A DNA stretch of 64,000 nucleotides, taken from NCBI RefSeq assembly GCF_022662475.1, contig NZ_JAKNQQ010000002.1, positions 864,517 through 928,516 on the forward strand, given 5' to 3'. The notes beneath the pieces were generated by a model that did not search any database, was not told the DNA's origin, and worked only from the letters and a program-made list of their open reading frames with translations. Positions 19,351 through 28,189 of this stretch are shown here, in pieces; position 1 is the stretch's first letter; each line of letters begins with the position of its first letter. A program made the position numbers and the translations under genes. This DNA comes from Sphingomonas sp. TREG-RG-20F-R18-01 (lineage in GTDB: Bacteria; Pseudomonadota; Alphaproteobacteria; Sphingomonadales; Sphingomonadaceae).

Positions 19351-19653
19351 ATGGCTGCTGTCGATGGAAGCTGGGATACGATCGTCAAGTCGCCGCTGGG
19401 CGACCAGAAGGCAGTGCTGACCGTCAAGACCGACGGCGACAGCTGGACCGGAAGCCAGGTCGGCGCGATGGGCGCGGTCGACATCACCGATGGCAAGGTC
19501 GAGGGTGACACGATCAAGTGGACGATGTCGATCACCGTGCCGATGCCGATGAGCCTCGATTGCAGCGCGACCGCCGAGGGCGACACGCTGACGGGCACCG
19601 TTGGTGCGGGCGCGTTCGGCAGCTTCCCGATGACGGGCACGCGCCAGGCGTAA
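19351..19653 (+). CDS. Small cytosolic beta-rich protein of unknown function
   Basis: 100 residues with no signal peptide. The sequence is built of short beta-strands: GSWDTIVKSPLGDQKAVLTV, then WTGSQVGAMGAVDITDGKV, IKWTMSITVPMPMSLDCSAT and DTLTGTVGAGAFGSFPMTGT. This pattern suggests a small antiparallel barrel, as in lipocalin or fatty-acid-binding folds. Similar proteins in sphingomonads carry no assigned function. AGGAGA (about 19340) is a strong ribosome-binding site. It follows the M16 protease gene by 20 bp and precedes a strong terminator, so the two form one unit. Confidence 0.75.
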   Translation: MAAVDGSWDTIVKSPLGDQKAVLTVKTDGDSWTGSQVGAMGAVDITDGKVEGDTIKWTMSITVPMPMSLDCSATAEGDTLTGTVGAGAFGSFPMTGTRQA

Positions 19654-19676
19654 CGTCTGCGCAACCGCGCTGAAAG

Positions 19677-19714
19677 ACGGCCTGCTCTCGATATCGGGAG
19701 CGGGCCGTTTTTTT
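19677..19714 (+). terminator. Rho-independent terminator after the M16 protease unit
   Basis: A 15-bp stem (19677-19691 with 19694-19708, allowing G-U pairs) closes on a 2-base loop and ends in a run of seven T. Confidence 0.88.
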
Positions 19715-19831
19715 GTGTGCTTCGCCATCGCCGCGGGCTTGTCGCATGGTCCGCCGTGGCACACACTCGCTTCATCGGGACAACGGGCCCGGTGGCGTCG
19801 GCATCGGGCCGGGGTGACATGGGGGATTGGC

Positions 19832-21724
19832 ATGATGGTCAAATGGCTCGTCGGCGCTGCATTGTGCGCGCTTCTTCCGATCCCCACGCAGGCGCAGACA
19901 TACGACGAGCGCCCCGCTACGCTCGTGCCCCCGACCGAGGGGTTCAACTATGAGCGCCGCACGGTCGAGATCCCGATGCGCGACGGGGTCAAGCTCCACA
20001 CCATCATCCTGATTCCAAAGGGCGCGCACGACGCGGGCATCGTGATGACCCGCACGCCGTACAGCGCCGACGGGATGACGGGCAAGGGCGGCAACAACGC
20101 CGATCTCGCCTCGAGCATCACCGGCTATGACAATGCCACCGACGTGATCGTCGATGGCGGCTACATCCGCGTCGTGCAGGACGTCCGCGGCAAATACGGG
20201 TCGCAGGGCATCGCGATGATGAACCCGCCGCTCCACGACACCGCGCTCAACCCGACCCACACCGACGACTCGACCGACACCTACGACACGATCGACTGGC
20301 TGGTGAAGCACCTGCCCGAATCGAACGGGAAGGTCGGGATCCTCGGCATTTCCTACGATGGCTTCCTGTCGCTGATGCCGCTGATCGACCCGCACCCCGC
20401 GCTCGTGGTGGCGGTGCCGGAGAATCCGATGGTCGACGGCTGGCGCGGGGACGACTGGTTCCACAACGGCGCGTTCCGGCTCGGGATCGATTACATCTGG
20501 GAGCAGATCGCGACCCGCGACAATTCGTCGCCTTATGCCCGCACGACCTACGATGAATATGATTCCGCGATGCGCGCCGGGTCGGCGGGCGCGCTTGCGA
20601 AGGCGCATGGGCTCGACCAGATCGGTTTCTGGAGAAAGCTCTCTGCGCATCCGGCCTATGACGCCTTCTGGCAGGCGCAGGCGATGGACCAGGTGCTCGC
20701 GCGCTATCCGCTCAAGGTGCCGGTGATGCTCGTCCACGGCTTGTGGGACCAGGAAGACATTTACGGCGCGACTGCGGTGTACCGTGCGCTCAAGCCCAAG
20801 GATAGCGCCGGGAACATGGTCTATCTGACGATGGGCCCATGGTATCACGGCCAGCAGATCGACGATGGCAAGGCGCTCGGCGACATTCAGTGGGACCAGG
20901 ACACCGCCAAATGGTGGCGTCGCACTGTGCTTGGCCCGTTCCTCGCGCATTACCTCAAGGGCACGCCGATGGACGTCGCGCCCGTCACCGCGTTCCAGAG
21001 CGGCACCAACCAGTGGCAGCGCCTCCCCGGCTGGCCCGCGCAGCCCGAAATGACCAAGCTGTTCCTCCAGCCGGGCGACGCGGTCGGCTTCGCGCCCGCG
21101 ACCGGGCGAGTGCAGACCGCCGACTATGTCTCCGATCCCGCGCATCCGGTGACCAACGTTGCGCGCCCGGTGCGGCCGGTGAGCTATGAGGACAATCACT
21201 GGAAGGCGTGGCTGGTCGGCGACCAGCGGATCGTGTCGAGCCGCCCCGACGTGCTGACCTTCACCGGCCCGGCGCTGACGCAGGCGGTGACGATCGCGGG
21301 GCAACCGGTCGTCCATCTCACCGCCGCGACGAGCGGGACGGACAGCGACTGGGTGGTCAAGCTGATCGACGTCTATCCCGACCAGGTCCCGAGCGACCCC
21401 AAGATGGGGGGCTATCAGCTCGCGGTCGGGATGGACATCTTCCGCGGGCGCTACCGCGAGGGGCTCGACCATGCGGTGGCGCTCAAGCCCGGCGTGCCGC
21501 TGGCGTATAGCTGGGCGTTGCCGCAGGCGAACCACGTGTTCCTGCCCGGGCACCGCATCATGGTGCAGGTCCAGTCAAGCTGGTTCCCGCTCTACGACCG
21601 TAACCCGCAGCGCTTCGTCCCCAACATCTTCTTCGCCAAGCCCGCGGATTACGTGAAGGCGACGCAGAAGGTGGTGGTTAGCGGCCCGGACCAGAGCTAC
21701 ATCGCGTTGCCGGTCGTGCGCTGA
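19832..21724 (+). CDS. CocE/NonD family hydrolase, alpha-amino-acid ester hydrolase-like
   Basis: 630 residues from ATG 19832 (GGGGG upstream; the frame is open further). The signal peptide VKWLVGAALCALLPIPTQAQ makes it periplasmic. The alpha/beta-hydrolase nucleophile lies in GILGISYDGFLS (Ser174), with acid Asp306 in VHGLWDQEDIYGA and base His339 in MGPWYHGQQ. This is the same motif set and spacing as bacterial alpha-amino-acid ester hydrolases, which transfer or hydrolyse amino-acyl groups including beta-lactam side chains. A C-terminal jelly-roll (X-Pro dipeptidyl-peptidase C-terminal type) covers about residues 400-630, with VLTFTGPALTQAVTIAGQPV and the closing QVQSSWFPLYDRNPQ. Glutaryl or cocaine-esterase-like specificity cannot be excluded. 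A palindromic repeat follows the stop. Confidence 0.88.
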   Translation: MMVKWLVGAALCALLPIPTQAQTYDERPATLVPPTEGFNYERRTVEIPMRDGVKLHTIILIPKGAHDAGIVMTRTPYSADGMTGKGGNNADLASSITGYDNATDVIVDGGYIRVVQDVRGKYGSQGIAMMNPPLHDTALNPTHTDDSTDTYDTIDWLVKHLPESNGKVGILGISYDGFLSLMPLIDPHPALVVAVPENPMVDGWRGDDWFHNGAFRLGIDYIWEQIATRDNSSPYARTTYDEYDSAMRAGSAGALAKAHGLDQIGFWRKLSAHPAYDAFWQAQAMDQVLARYPLKVPVMLVHGLWDQEDIYGATAVYRALKPKDSAGNMVYLTMGPWYHGQQIDDGKALGDIQWDQDTAKWWRRTVLGPFLAHYLKGTPMDVAPVTAFQSGTNQWQRLPGWPAQPEMTKLFLQPGDAVGFAPATGRVQTADYVSDPAHPVTNVARPVRPVSYEDNHWKAWLVGDQRIVSSRPDVLTFTGPALTQAVTIAGQPVVHLTAATSGTDSDWVVKLIDVYPDQVPSDPKMGGYQLAVGMDIFRGRYREGLDHAVALKPGVPLAYSWALPQANHVFLPGHRIMVQVQSSWFPLYDRNPQRFVPNIFFAKPADYVKATQKVVVSGPDQSYIALPVVR

Positions 21725-21751
21725 CACGGCGGAGACCGGGCGGGCGCGCCC

Positions 21752-21842
21752 GTCACCCCGGCGCAGGCCGGGGCCGTCAGGTTGAACGCAGGACGCCTGT
21801 TGCGCGCCACCACCCAACGGCCCCGGCCTTCGCCGGGGTGAC
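21752..21842. repeat. Palindromic repeat element, copy A (also likely bidirectional terminator)
   Basis: About 91 bp with GTCACCCCGGCGCAGGCC at the left end and the near-perfect complement GGCCTTCGCCGGGGTGAC at the right end, around an AACGCAGGACGCCTGTTGCG-type core. It sits between the convergent CocE and HAD genes, where it would form a long hairpin in either transcript. Related copies occur at 24642, 25456, 54256 and 54961. Confidence 0.8.
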
Positions 21843-21869
21843 GGCACGGCGCTTGGCGGTCGATCGTCG

Positions 21870-22487
21870 TCAGGGCAGGAAGTCGTGCTCGACCAGGTCT
21901 GCGCGCAGCGTTTGCGCATCGGTGAACAGCACGGCGTTCATCCCGACGGCCTGCGCCCCGGCGACATTGTCCGCGCGGTCGTCGATGAACAGCGTGTCCT
22001 GCGCCTCCACACCGAATCGGTCGAGCGCGAGGCGGTAGATGGCGGCATCGGGCTTGGTCAGCCGTTCGTCCCCCGACACGACGATATCGCGGAATCGTTC
22101 GAACAGATCGGCTTCGCGCGCGCGGAAGGGCGGCCAGAATTCGCCGGAGAAGTTCGTGATCGCGTACAGGGGCACGCCGGCCGCCTCCAGGTCGAGAACG
22201 AGCGCGTGCATTCCCGGAAGCATGCCCCCGAGCTGCTCGACGAACCGCGGCCCCCAGGCGGCGATCAGCGCGGCATGTTCCGGATACGCGGATGCGAGTT
22301 CCGCCGAGGTCTCGGCGAAAGGACGGCCAGCGTCATGCTGGAAGTGCCAGTCCTTGGTCGCGACGTCCCGCAGAAACGCATCGAGCGCCCGATCATCATC
22401 GATCAGGCGCTCATAGAGGAACCGCGGGTTCCAGTCGTACAGGACGTTGCCGATGTCGAAGACGACGGCACGCGTCCCGGGACGCAT
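21870..22487 (-). CDS. HAD-superfamily hydrolase (subfamily IA)
   Basis: 205 residues from ATG 22487. Motif I is VVFDIGNVLYDWNP (the aspartate nucleophile), motif II is YAITNFSGEF, motif III is the Lys of RLTKPDAAIY, and motif IV is FIDDRADNVAGAQAVG. An alpha-helical cap lies between motifs I and II. The DIGNVL variant and the length resemble the YihX/epoxide-hydrolase-N-like phosphatases, which act on sugar phosphates or similar small phosphoesters. The start lies seven bases after the rpmJ stop with no clear ribosome-binding site, so translation is probably coupled to rpmJ. Confidence 0.88.
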   Translation of the reverse strand: MRPGTRAVVFDIGNVLYDWNPRFLYERLIDDDRALDAFLRDVATKDWHFQHDAGRPFAETSAELASAYPEHAALIAAWGPRFVEQLGGMLPGMHALVLDLEAAGVPLYAITNFSGEFWPPFRAREADLFERFRDIVVSGDERLTKPDAAIYRLALDRFGVEAQDTLFIDDRADNVAGAQAVGMNAVLFTDAQTLRADLVEHDFLP

Positions 22488-22494
22488 CGGGGAA

Positions 22495-22620
22495 TTAACC
22501 CTGGCGCGCCTTGAAGCGACGGTTGGTCTTGTTGATGATGTACGTCCGCCCACGACGACGAATCACGCGGTTATCGCGATGACGGCCCTTGAGCGACTTC
22601 AGGGAATTGCGGATCTTCAT
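22495..22620 (-). CDS. rpmJ: 50S ribosomal protein L36
   Basis: A 41-codon gene, ATG 22620 to TAA 22495. The product starts [20 protein letters not shown] and ends [12 protein letters not shown], the usual alphaproteobacterial L36. It lacks the CxxC...C/H zinc ligands of the short form, so it is the zinc-independent type. It binds 23S rRNA in the large subunit. The gene directly downstream is a HAD phosphatase, seven bases away. Confidence 0.95.
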   Translation of the reverse strand: MKIRNSLKSLKGRHRDNRVIRRRGRTYIINKTNRRFKARQG

Positions 22621-22771
22621 GATCGATTCGCTTTGCAAATTCTGGAATGTGGAAAAGAGGCGCTCGCATATGGGGCCATTGCAGCTTAGTCAAGATCGGG
22701 TTGCCGCGGAACCCCAACCGGGCGTCGATGCGTTATCCCATCGCAACAAGCTCACGTAAAGGCGCAAGCGC

Positions 22772-23494
22772 ATGAAGATCGGTTTCGGATTGGCATTGGT
22801 CGCGGCGACCGCACTCACCGGTTGTACGACGACGATGCGCAGCAGCCCGGTGGAAGTCACGCGCTTCCACCTCGGCGCACCGCTCGAAACGGGCACGCTC
22901 GCGGTCGAGCCGATGCAGCGCGGCGCGGTCGGGCGGTACGGCACCTATGGCAGCGGCGACGTCCGCCGCGACATGGGCAGCGACAGGGGCGGCGACAGGG
23001 GCGGCGCTGGCAGCAGCGGTGTCCGTGAACCGATCGATTCGGGCCTGGAATTCCGCAATTATGCCAATGCGGTGCAGGACGAGGCGTTGCGCCACGGCTT
23101 TACCCCCGCCGCGACCGGAGCGGCCTCGCAATATATCGCGGTCGTCGGCTTCAACCAGCAATTGCGCGAAGGCGCACCGCGTAGCAGCGGACTGCAGATC
23201 GGCCTGGGCGGCGCGACGGGCGGCGGTGGCTATCGCGGCGGCGGCGGGGTCGGGCTCGGCGGCGGCGTGTCCTTCCCGATCGGGCGGCCGAAGTATCGCA
23301 CGATCGCGCTGACCGACATGCAGGTACAGATTCGCCGCCGCAGCGACCAGACGATCATCTGGGAAGGCCGCGCGCAGACCAGCGCGGACGGGGCCGCACG
23401 CGATGCGCAGCCCGATGCGGTCGCGCGGAAATTGGCTGCAGCGCTGTTCCAGGGCTTCCCCGGGGATTCGGGCCGCACTATCACGGTCAAATGA
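22772..23494 (+). CDS. DUF4136-like lipoprotein
   Basis: 240 residues. The N-terminus MKIGFGLALVAATALTGCTT has a lipobox (LTGC, Cys18), so it is a lipid-anchored envelope protein. The second half matches the DUF4136 pattern: LEFRNYANAVQDEALRHGF, then YIAVVGFNQQL, TDMQVQIRRRSDQTIIWEGR and a closing helix VARKLAAALFQGFPG. Two Gly-rich segments, one with a repeated GGDRGG and one with YRGGGGVGLGGG, are insertions that may be flexible. The stop overlaps the start of the M14 peptidase gene by four bases, indicating co-translation. The function of DUF4136 proteins is not established. Confidence 0.8.
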   Translation: MKIGFGLALVAATALTGCTTTMRSSPVEVTRFHLGAPLETGTLAVEPMQRGAVGRYGTYGSGDVRRDMGSDRGGDRGGAGSSGVREPIDSGLEFRNYANAVQDEALRHGFTPAATGAASQYIAVVGFNQQLREGAPRSSGLQIGLGGATGGGGYRGGGGVGLGGGVSFPIGRPKYRTIALTDMQVQIRRRSDQTIIWEGRAQTSADGAARDAQPDAVARKLAAALFQGFPGDSGRTITVK

Positions 23495-24639
23495 GCCTCA
23501 TCCAGAACACCATCGCCGTTACCGCCGCCTTTGACAGCGGCAACATCCAGCTGGTCGGGATCGATTCGGGGGGCAGCCATGCCGCCCGGATCGATCTCAA
23601 CATCGCGCATGATCGCCAGTCGGATTTCTACCAGTGGTTCCACTTCCGCGTCTCGGGCGTGCAGGGGACGAGCTGCACCTTCCGGATCCTCAATGCGGGC
23701 GGATCGGCCTATCCGTTCGGCTGGCCGGGCTACAAGGTCCGCGTCAGCACCGACCGGATTCACTGGCGGATGATCCCGACGCGCTATGTCGACGGGGTGC
23801 TCGAGTTCGAATGGACCGGGACGGGCGACCTCGCCTGGTTCGCCTATTTCCAGCCGTATACGATGGAACGGCATGACGATCTCGTCGCACGGATCGCGCT
23901 CGCGCCGGGCGTGACGCACCACGAGCTCGGCCAGACGCTCGACGGGCGGTCGATCGATTGCCTCGAACTCGGCACTGGCCCCAAGCCGATATGGTTCTAC
24001 GCGCGGCAACATCCGGGCGAAAGCATGGCCGAATGGTTCATGGAGGGCCTGCTCGAGCGGCTGACCGACACCGCCAATCCCGCAACCGCCGCGCTGCTGG
24101 AGCAGGCGACGTTTTATTGCGTGCCCAACATGAACCCCGATGGATCCTTCCGCGGACATCTGCGCACCAATGCGGCGGGGGTGAACCTCAACCGCGAATG
24201 GCTTACCCCGACGCCCGAGAAGAGCCCGGAAGTGCTGTGCGTGCTGGCTGCGATGGACCGGACCGGCGTGGATTTCGCGATGGACGTCCATGGCGACGAG
24301 GCGATCCCCGCCAACTTCTTCGCAGGGTTCGAGGGGATTCCGTCATGGACCGAGGCGCAGGGCGCGAAATATACCGAGTTCGGACGACGGCTGGAGGCAG
24401 TAACGCCCGATTTCCAGACCGCCAAGGGTTATGACAAGGCGGCTCCTGGCCGCGCGAACCTGTCGATGTCGACCAATCAGGTGGCGGAGCGGTTCGGCGC
24501 TGTATCGATGACGCTGGAAATGCCGTTCAAGGATCACGATCCGAACCCCGATGCCGAATTCGGCTGGTCGGGCGAACGCTCGAAGACACTCGCGCACGCC
24601 TGCCTCGACGTACTGGCGGAGATGATCGACGGGATCTAG
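23491..24639 (+). CDS. M14-type zinc carboxypeptidase (cytosolic carboxypeptidase-like)
   Basis: 382 residues, no signal peptide. An N-terminal beta-sandwich (1-125; FYQWFHFRVSGVQGTSCTF) precedes the peptidase domain. The zinc site is ARQHPGESMAEW (His174, Glu177) with His267 in FAMDVHGDEAIP. Substrate residues are expected in GVNLNREW (NxNR) and PNMNPDGSFRG. This order, sandwich then M14, is that of the M14D cytosolic carboxypeptidases, which remove C-terminal residues such as glutamates. The catalytic Glu is probably in MTLEMPFKD near residue 345. It overlaps the DUF4136 lipoprotein gene by ATGA, so the two share a message although one product is in the envelope and the other is cytosolic. 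Confidence 0.9.
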   Translation: MSLIQNTIAVTAAFDSGNIQLVGIDSGGSHAARIDLNIAHDRQSDFYQWFHFRVSGVQGTSCTFRILNAGGSAYPFGWPGYKVRVSTDRIHWRMIPTRYVDGVLEFEWTGTGDLAWFAYFQPYTMERHDDLVARIALAPGVTHHELGQTLDGRSIDCLELGTGPKPIWFYARQHPGESMAEWFMEGLLERLTDTANPATAALLEQATFYCVPNMNPDGSFRGHLRTNAAGVNLNREWLTPTPEKSPEVLCVLAAMDRTGVDFAMDVHGDEAIPANFFAGFEGIPSWTEAQGAKYTEFGRRLEAVTPDFQTAKGYDKAAPGRANLSMSTNQVAERFGAVSMTLEMPFKDHDPNPDAEFGWSGERSKTLAHACLDVLAEMIDGI

Positions 24640-24641
24640 CT

Positions 24642-24726
24642 GTCGTCCCGGCGAAGTCTGGGGCCGTTGCTTTCCCGTCCCACCCTTGCCCGAAATACCT
24701 GACGGCCCCGCCTATGCCGGGGTGCC
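24642..24726. repeat. Palindromic repeat element, diverged copy
   Basis: GTCGTCCCGGCGAAGTCTGG at the left and GACGGCCCCGCCTATGCCGG at the right make an imperfect version of the element at 21752. It lies between the M14 peptidase gene and gpmA. Confidence 0.6.
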
Positions 24727-24745
24727 GTGAAATTGGAGAACCCTG

Positions 24746-25432
24746 ATGCCAACGCTCGTCCTGATCCGCCACGGCCAGTCCAGCTGGAACCTCGAGAACC
24801 GCTTCACCGGCTGGTGGGACGTCGACGTCACCGAAAAGGGTGCCGAGGAAGCGCGCGCGGCGGGGCGGTTGATGGCGGAGAAGGGCCTCGACTTCGACCA
24901 GTGCTTCACCTCGCTGCAGACCCGCGCGATCAAGACGCTCAACCTCGCGCTCGAGGAAATGCACCGGCTGTGGCTGCCGGTCGAGAAGGACTGGCGGCTC
25001 AACGAGCGACATTACGGCGGGCTGACCGGGCTCAACAAGGCCGAGACCGCGGAGAAGCATGGCGAGGCGCAGGTGCATATCTGGCGCCGCAGCTTCGACG
25101 TACCGCCGCCGCCGATGGAAGCGGGCAGCGCCTATGACCTGTCGGAGGACCGGCGCTATGCGGGAATCGCGATCCCCTCGACCGAGAGCCTCAAGGACAC
25201 GATCGCGCGTGTGCTGCCCTATTGGGAGGCGCGGATCGTGCCGGCGCTGAAGGACGGGCAGCGCGTGCTGATCTCGGCGCACGGCAATTCGCTGCGGGCA
25301 TTGGTCAAGCACCTGTCGGGGATCCCGGACGACGAGATCACCACGCTGGAGATCCCGACCGGGCAGCCGATCGTCTATGAACTGGATGACTCGCTGGCGG
25401 CGACGGATCGCTATTATCTGAGCGAGCGGTAG
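24746..25432 (+). CDS. gpmA: 2,3-bisphosphoglycerate-dependent phosphoglycerate mutase
   Basis: 228 residues, the usual length of dPGM. It interconverts 3- and 2-phosphoglycerate in glycolysis and gluconeogenesis. The active-site motif is [20 protein letters not shown], with the phospho-acceptor His9. [18 protein letters not shown] carries the catalytic Glu, and [15 protein letters not shown] the second His. GGAG about eight bases upstream supports this ATG. The PPPPM segment near residue 120 is the family's usual signature. It is flanked on both sides by palindromic repeats, so it is monocistronic. Confidence 0.97.
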   Translation: MPTLVLIRHGQSSWNLENRFTGWWDVDVTEKGAEEARAAGRLMAEKGLDFDQCFTSLQTRAIKTLNLALEEMHRLWLPVEKDWRLNERHYGGLTGLNKAETAEKHGEAQVHIWRRSFDVPPPPMEAGSAYDLSEDRRYAGIAIPSTESLKDTIARVLPYWEARIVPALKDGQRVLISAHGNSLRALVKHLSGIPDDEITTLEIPTGQPIVYELDDSLAATDRYYLSER

Positions 25433-25455
25433 CGGCGGGCGGCATAATGAAAGGC

Positions 25456-25546
25456 GTCACCCCGGCGCAGGCCGGGGCCGTTCGGGTAGGGCGCGGAACA
25501 GATGTTGCGCATCCTGCCTGGCGGTCCCGGCCTGCGCCGGGGCGAC
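25456..25546. repeat. Palindromic repeat element, copy B
   Basis: Left end GTCACCCCGGCGCAGGCC, right end GGCCTGCGCCGGGGCGAC, 91 bp, with the core TGTTGCGC shared with the copy at 21752. It begins 23 bp after gpmA and would fold into a long hairpin. A half-copy follows at 25606. Confidence 0.8.
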
Positions 25547-25605
25547 GGTACGCTTTACGCTATGCCGTACAAACACATCAGTTGACGCGGTACAAACTCA
25601 TCCGC

Positions 25606-25631
25606 GTCGCCCCGGCCCTGTGCCGGGGTCC
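25606..25631. repeat. Half-copy of the palindromic repeat
   Basis: GTCGCCCCGGCCCTGTGCCG continuing GGGTCC is one self-complementary end of the same repeat family. The rest of the 285-bp gap between gpmA and the next gene holds nothing else recognisable, apart from a repeated word (GCGGTACAAAC/GCCGTACAAAC). Confidence 0.5.
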
Positions 25632-25717
25632 ACCGACCCACAATACGCGTTTACGCTACAGACAGGTGGGTCGATGAATGCCGGGATGCGCCCGGCACGA
25701 CGGAATTTCTGAAAGGG

Positions 25718-26371
25718 TCAGTTGGCCTCGGTCTTCACCGTGGTCGTGGTCTTCTCGACCGTGCGCGGTGCGGGGCGCGCGGCGGTGTGACGCACGGTCC
25801 GCTTGACGACGCGGCGCGCCGCCGGGCGCGCGGCGGGCGTGGCGACCTTCTCGGTCTCGGTCGTCACCGTGGTCGTCGGCGCGGGCGGGGCAGCCGGCGC
25901 TGCGACCACGACCGGCGTCGAACGCGCGGCGGCGGCATCGGCCGCGGCGGAGGCCGCCGCCTGCTCGGCGGCCGCTGCGCGCTGATTGGCGGCGGCAGCG
26001 TCGGCCTGGGCGTTTGCGGCGGCATCGCGCGCCTCGCCATTGGCGGCACGCGCTGCCTGGGTCCGCGCGCGCTGCGCTTCACCGATGGCGGTGTCGGCGA
26101 GCTCGGAGGCATGGTTCGCTGCAGCGATCGCCTGCTCCTTGTCGCCGCGGGCGAGATCTTCCTGCGCGGTGCGCAGCGCGGCCTGGGCGGCAGCCTGCAT
26201 CCGGGGGACCTCGCCGGTCGCGCCGACCTTGTTGGCGGCATCGATCTTGGCCTGTGCCGCAGCGATCGCGACGCGCGCACGGTCGGCCTTGCCTTCGGCG
26301 AACGCGGGCGTTGCGAAGACGAGCACGGCCGACATCGCGGCGCAGGAAATGGCGGAGATCTTGCGGTTCAT
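25718..26371 (-). CDS. Secreted Ala-rich coiled-coil protein (DUF4398-like)
   Basis: 217 residues from ATG 26371; MNRKISAISCAAMSAVLVFA is the signal peptide, cleaved after AFA. Residues 28-110 form a helical hairpin, RVAIAAAQAKIDAANKVGAT then AALRTAQEDLARGDKEQAIA, like DUF4398 envelope proteins. A very Ala-rich coiled coil follows (AAANAQADAAAANQRAAAAE), then a Pro/Ala/Thr linker and a basic tail with RRVVKRTVRHTAARPAPRTV, which could bind peptidoglycan or nucleic acid. The function is unknown. It diverges from purE with 130 bp between, and the ribosome-binding site is weak. Confidence 0.7.
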   Translation of the reverse strand: MNRKISAISCAAMSAVLVFATPAFAEGKADRARVAIAAAQAKIDAANKVGATGEVPRMQAAAQAALRTAQEDLARGDKEQAIAAANHASELADTAIGEAQRARTQAARAANGEARDAAANAQADAAAANQRAAAAEQAAASAAADAAAARSTPVVVAAPAAPPAPTTTVTTETEKVATPAARPAARRVVKRTVRHTAARPAPRTVEKTTTTVKTEAN

Positions 26372-26501
26372 TGGAGCAGCACCCTGTACTGTGAGACTGA
26401 TCCGCTTAACTCGTGCTGGCCCAACTTGGTTCCGCAACCGTTATGGTTAAGCGGGCCACGCAGATGTTGCTCTTGGCGCGGGTGCCCGCTAACCCCAGCC
26501 G

Positions 26502-26981
26502 ATGGAACCCTCTGTCGGCATCATCATGGGCAGCACCTCCGATTGGGAGACGATGCGGCACGCTGCGGATCTCCTCGGCGAGCTCGGCATTGCGCACGAG
26601 GCGAACGTCGTGTCCGCGCATCGCACCCCGCAGCGGCTGTACGATTACGCGGGCAGCGCGGCGGCACGCGGCCTGAAGGTCATCATCGCGGGCGCGGGGG
26701 GTGCCGCGCACCTGCCGGGCATGGCAGCGGCGCTGACGCATCTGCCGGTGCTCGGCGTGCCGGTCGAGAGCAAGGCGCTCAAGGGCGTCGACAGCCTGTA
26801 TTCGATCGTCCAGATGCCCGCGGGCATTCCGGTGGGCACGCTCGCGATCGGCAAGGCGGGCGCGAAGAATGCGGCGTTGCTCGCCGCCGCTATCCTTGCC
26901 CTCGCGGATCCCGACCTGTCCGCGCGGCTGCAGGCATGGCGTGCGGCGCAGACCGACGGCGTCGCCAACGATCCGGCATGA
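26502..26981 (+). CDS. purE: N5-carboxyaminoimidazole ribonucleotide mutase
   Basis: 159 residues, class I PurE. It converts N5-CAIR to CAIR in purine synthesis. [20 protein letters not shown] is the phosphate-binding start, with [15 protein letters not shown] (the active-site His) and [20 protein letters not shown] following. [20 protein letters not shown] is the family's dimer/octamer segment. Its stop overlaps the purK start by ATGA, giving a purEK operon with translational coupling. No clear Shine-Dalgarno precedes the ATG. Confidence 0.97.
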   Translation: MEPSVGIIMGSTSDWETMRHAADLLGELGIAHEANVVSAHRTPQRLYDYAGSAAARGLKVIIAGAGGAAHLPGMAAALTHLPVLGVPVESKALKGVDSLYSIVQMPAGIPVGTLAIGKAGAKNAALLAAAILALADPDLSARLQAWRAAQTDGVANDPA

Positions 26982-28045
26982 CGATGCTTCCTCCGGGTTC
27001 GACGATCGGCATTCTGGGTGGCGGGCAACTCGGGCGGATGCTCGCGGTGGCTGCTGCGCAACTCGGCTATCACACGCGCATCCTGGCGCCCGACGAAGAA
27101 GCGGTCGCGGCGCAGACCGCCTCCAGCTTTACGCGTGCGGATTATCACAGTCGGATCGTGCTCGACGCGTTCGCGGCCGAGGCGGATGTCGTGACGTACG
27201 AGTTCGAGAATATCGCGCTGGACCCGGTCCAGTATCTCGCGGCCAAGGTGCCGGTCTACCCGTCGCCCGCGGCGCTCGGCATTGCGCAGGATCGCGCGGC
27301 GGAAAAGGCCTTCGTCGGGGAGATCGGCGGGCGCACCGCGCCATGGGCCAAGGTCGAGAGCCTTGCCGAGCTGGAAGCGGCGGTCGCGCGGATCGGGACG
27401 CCCGCGATCCTCAAGACGCTTCGCATGGGCTATGACGGCAAGGGTCAGGTGCGGATCATGGCGCCCGGCGAGGTCGCCGCTGCATGGGAGGCGATCGGCC
27501 AGCGCCCCGCGATCCTCGAGGGGTTCGTGACGTTCAGCCATGAATTCTCGATCCTGCTGGTCCGCCGCAAGGACGGCCAGATGGTGAGCTACCCACCGCC
27601 GTGGAACGAGCATGAAGACGGTATCCTCGCCCGCTCGACGCTACCGGCACCCGCCGAGATCGCGTCGCAATGGGGCGAGGCTGCTGCGCTCGCCGGGCGG
27701 ATCGCGGACCGGCTCGACTATGTCGGGGTGCTCGCGTGCGAGTTCTTCGCCGGCGCGCACGGCCCTGTGTTCAACGAAATGGCGCCGCGCGTGCACAATT
27801 CGGGGCATTGGACGATCGAGGGCGCGGCCTGCTCGCAATTCGAGAACCACATTCGCGCGATTTGCGGCCTGCCGCTCGGCGACACCGCGCTGACCGCGCC
27901 GAGCGTGGCCATGGAAAATCTGATCGGGCATGACGCCGATCGCTGGGCGGACATCCTCGCCGAACCGGGCGCGCACCTGCACCTCTACGGCAAGGAAACG
28001 CGTCCCGGGCGGAAGATGGGGCACGTTACCCGGCTGGGATGCTAG
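26978..28045 (+). CDS. purK: 5-(carboxyamino)imidazole ribonucleotide synthase
   Basis: 355 residues from the ATG at 26978 that overlaps the purE stop; the frame happens to stay open far upstream, but that is antisense or overlapping sequence. This ATP-grasp enzyme carboxylates AIR to N5-CAIR, the substrate of Pur[21 protein letters not shown] is the N-terminal nucleotide-fold motif, VTYEFENI is conserved, [15 protein letters not shown] is the ATP-grasp lysine loop, and [18 protein letters not shown] holds the Mg-binding Glu/Asn. The end [16 protein letters not shown] is typical. Confidence 0.97.
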   Translation: MTMLPPGSTIGILGGGQLGRMLAVAAAQLGYHTRILAPDEEAVAAQTASSFTRADYHSRIVLDAFAAEADVVTYEFENIALDPVQYLAAKVPVYPSPAALGIAQDRAAEKAFVGEIGGRTAPWAKVESLAELEAAVARIGTPAILKTLRMGYDGKGQVRIMAPGEVAAAWEAIGQRPAILEGFVTFSHEFSILLVRRKDGQMVSYPPPWNEHEDGILARSTLPAPAEIASQWGEAAALAGRIADRLDYVGVLACEFFAGAHGPVFNEMAPRVHNSGHWTIEGAACSQFENHIRAICGLPLGDTALTAPSVAMENLIGHDADRWADILAEPGAHLHLYGKETRPGRKMGHVTRLGC

Positions 28046-28189
28046 CGCTCCCCGCCGCGTGACACCCCTGTCGCCTGACCGCATATCCCTGCTGCCGGAG
28101 CCGCCATCGCGGCGGTCATCGGCAACGCTGTTCCAAGCGGGAGGGCTCGAGGGCAGGGCAATGCGTCGCCATACCCTCGAGACAGTGGT

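Noticed and set aside
25787..28045. A very long plus-strand frame continuous with purK, starting inside the region of the Ala-rich protein
   Set aside because: The extra N-terminal part is the complement of the DUF4398-like gene and overlaps purE in another frame; purK itself starts at 26978 with the usual ATP-grasp N-terminus.
28146..28181. Inverted repeat CTCGAGGG...CCCTCGAG between purK and pyk as a terminator
   Set aside because: The 20-base loop and lack of a T-tract on either strand do not fit a Rho-independent terminator.
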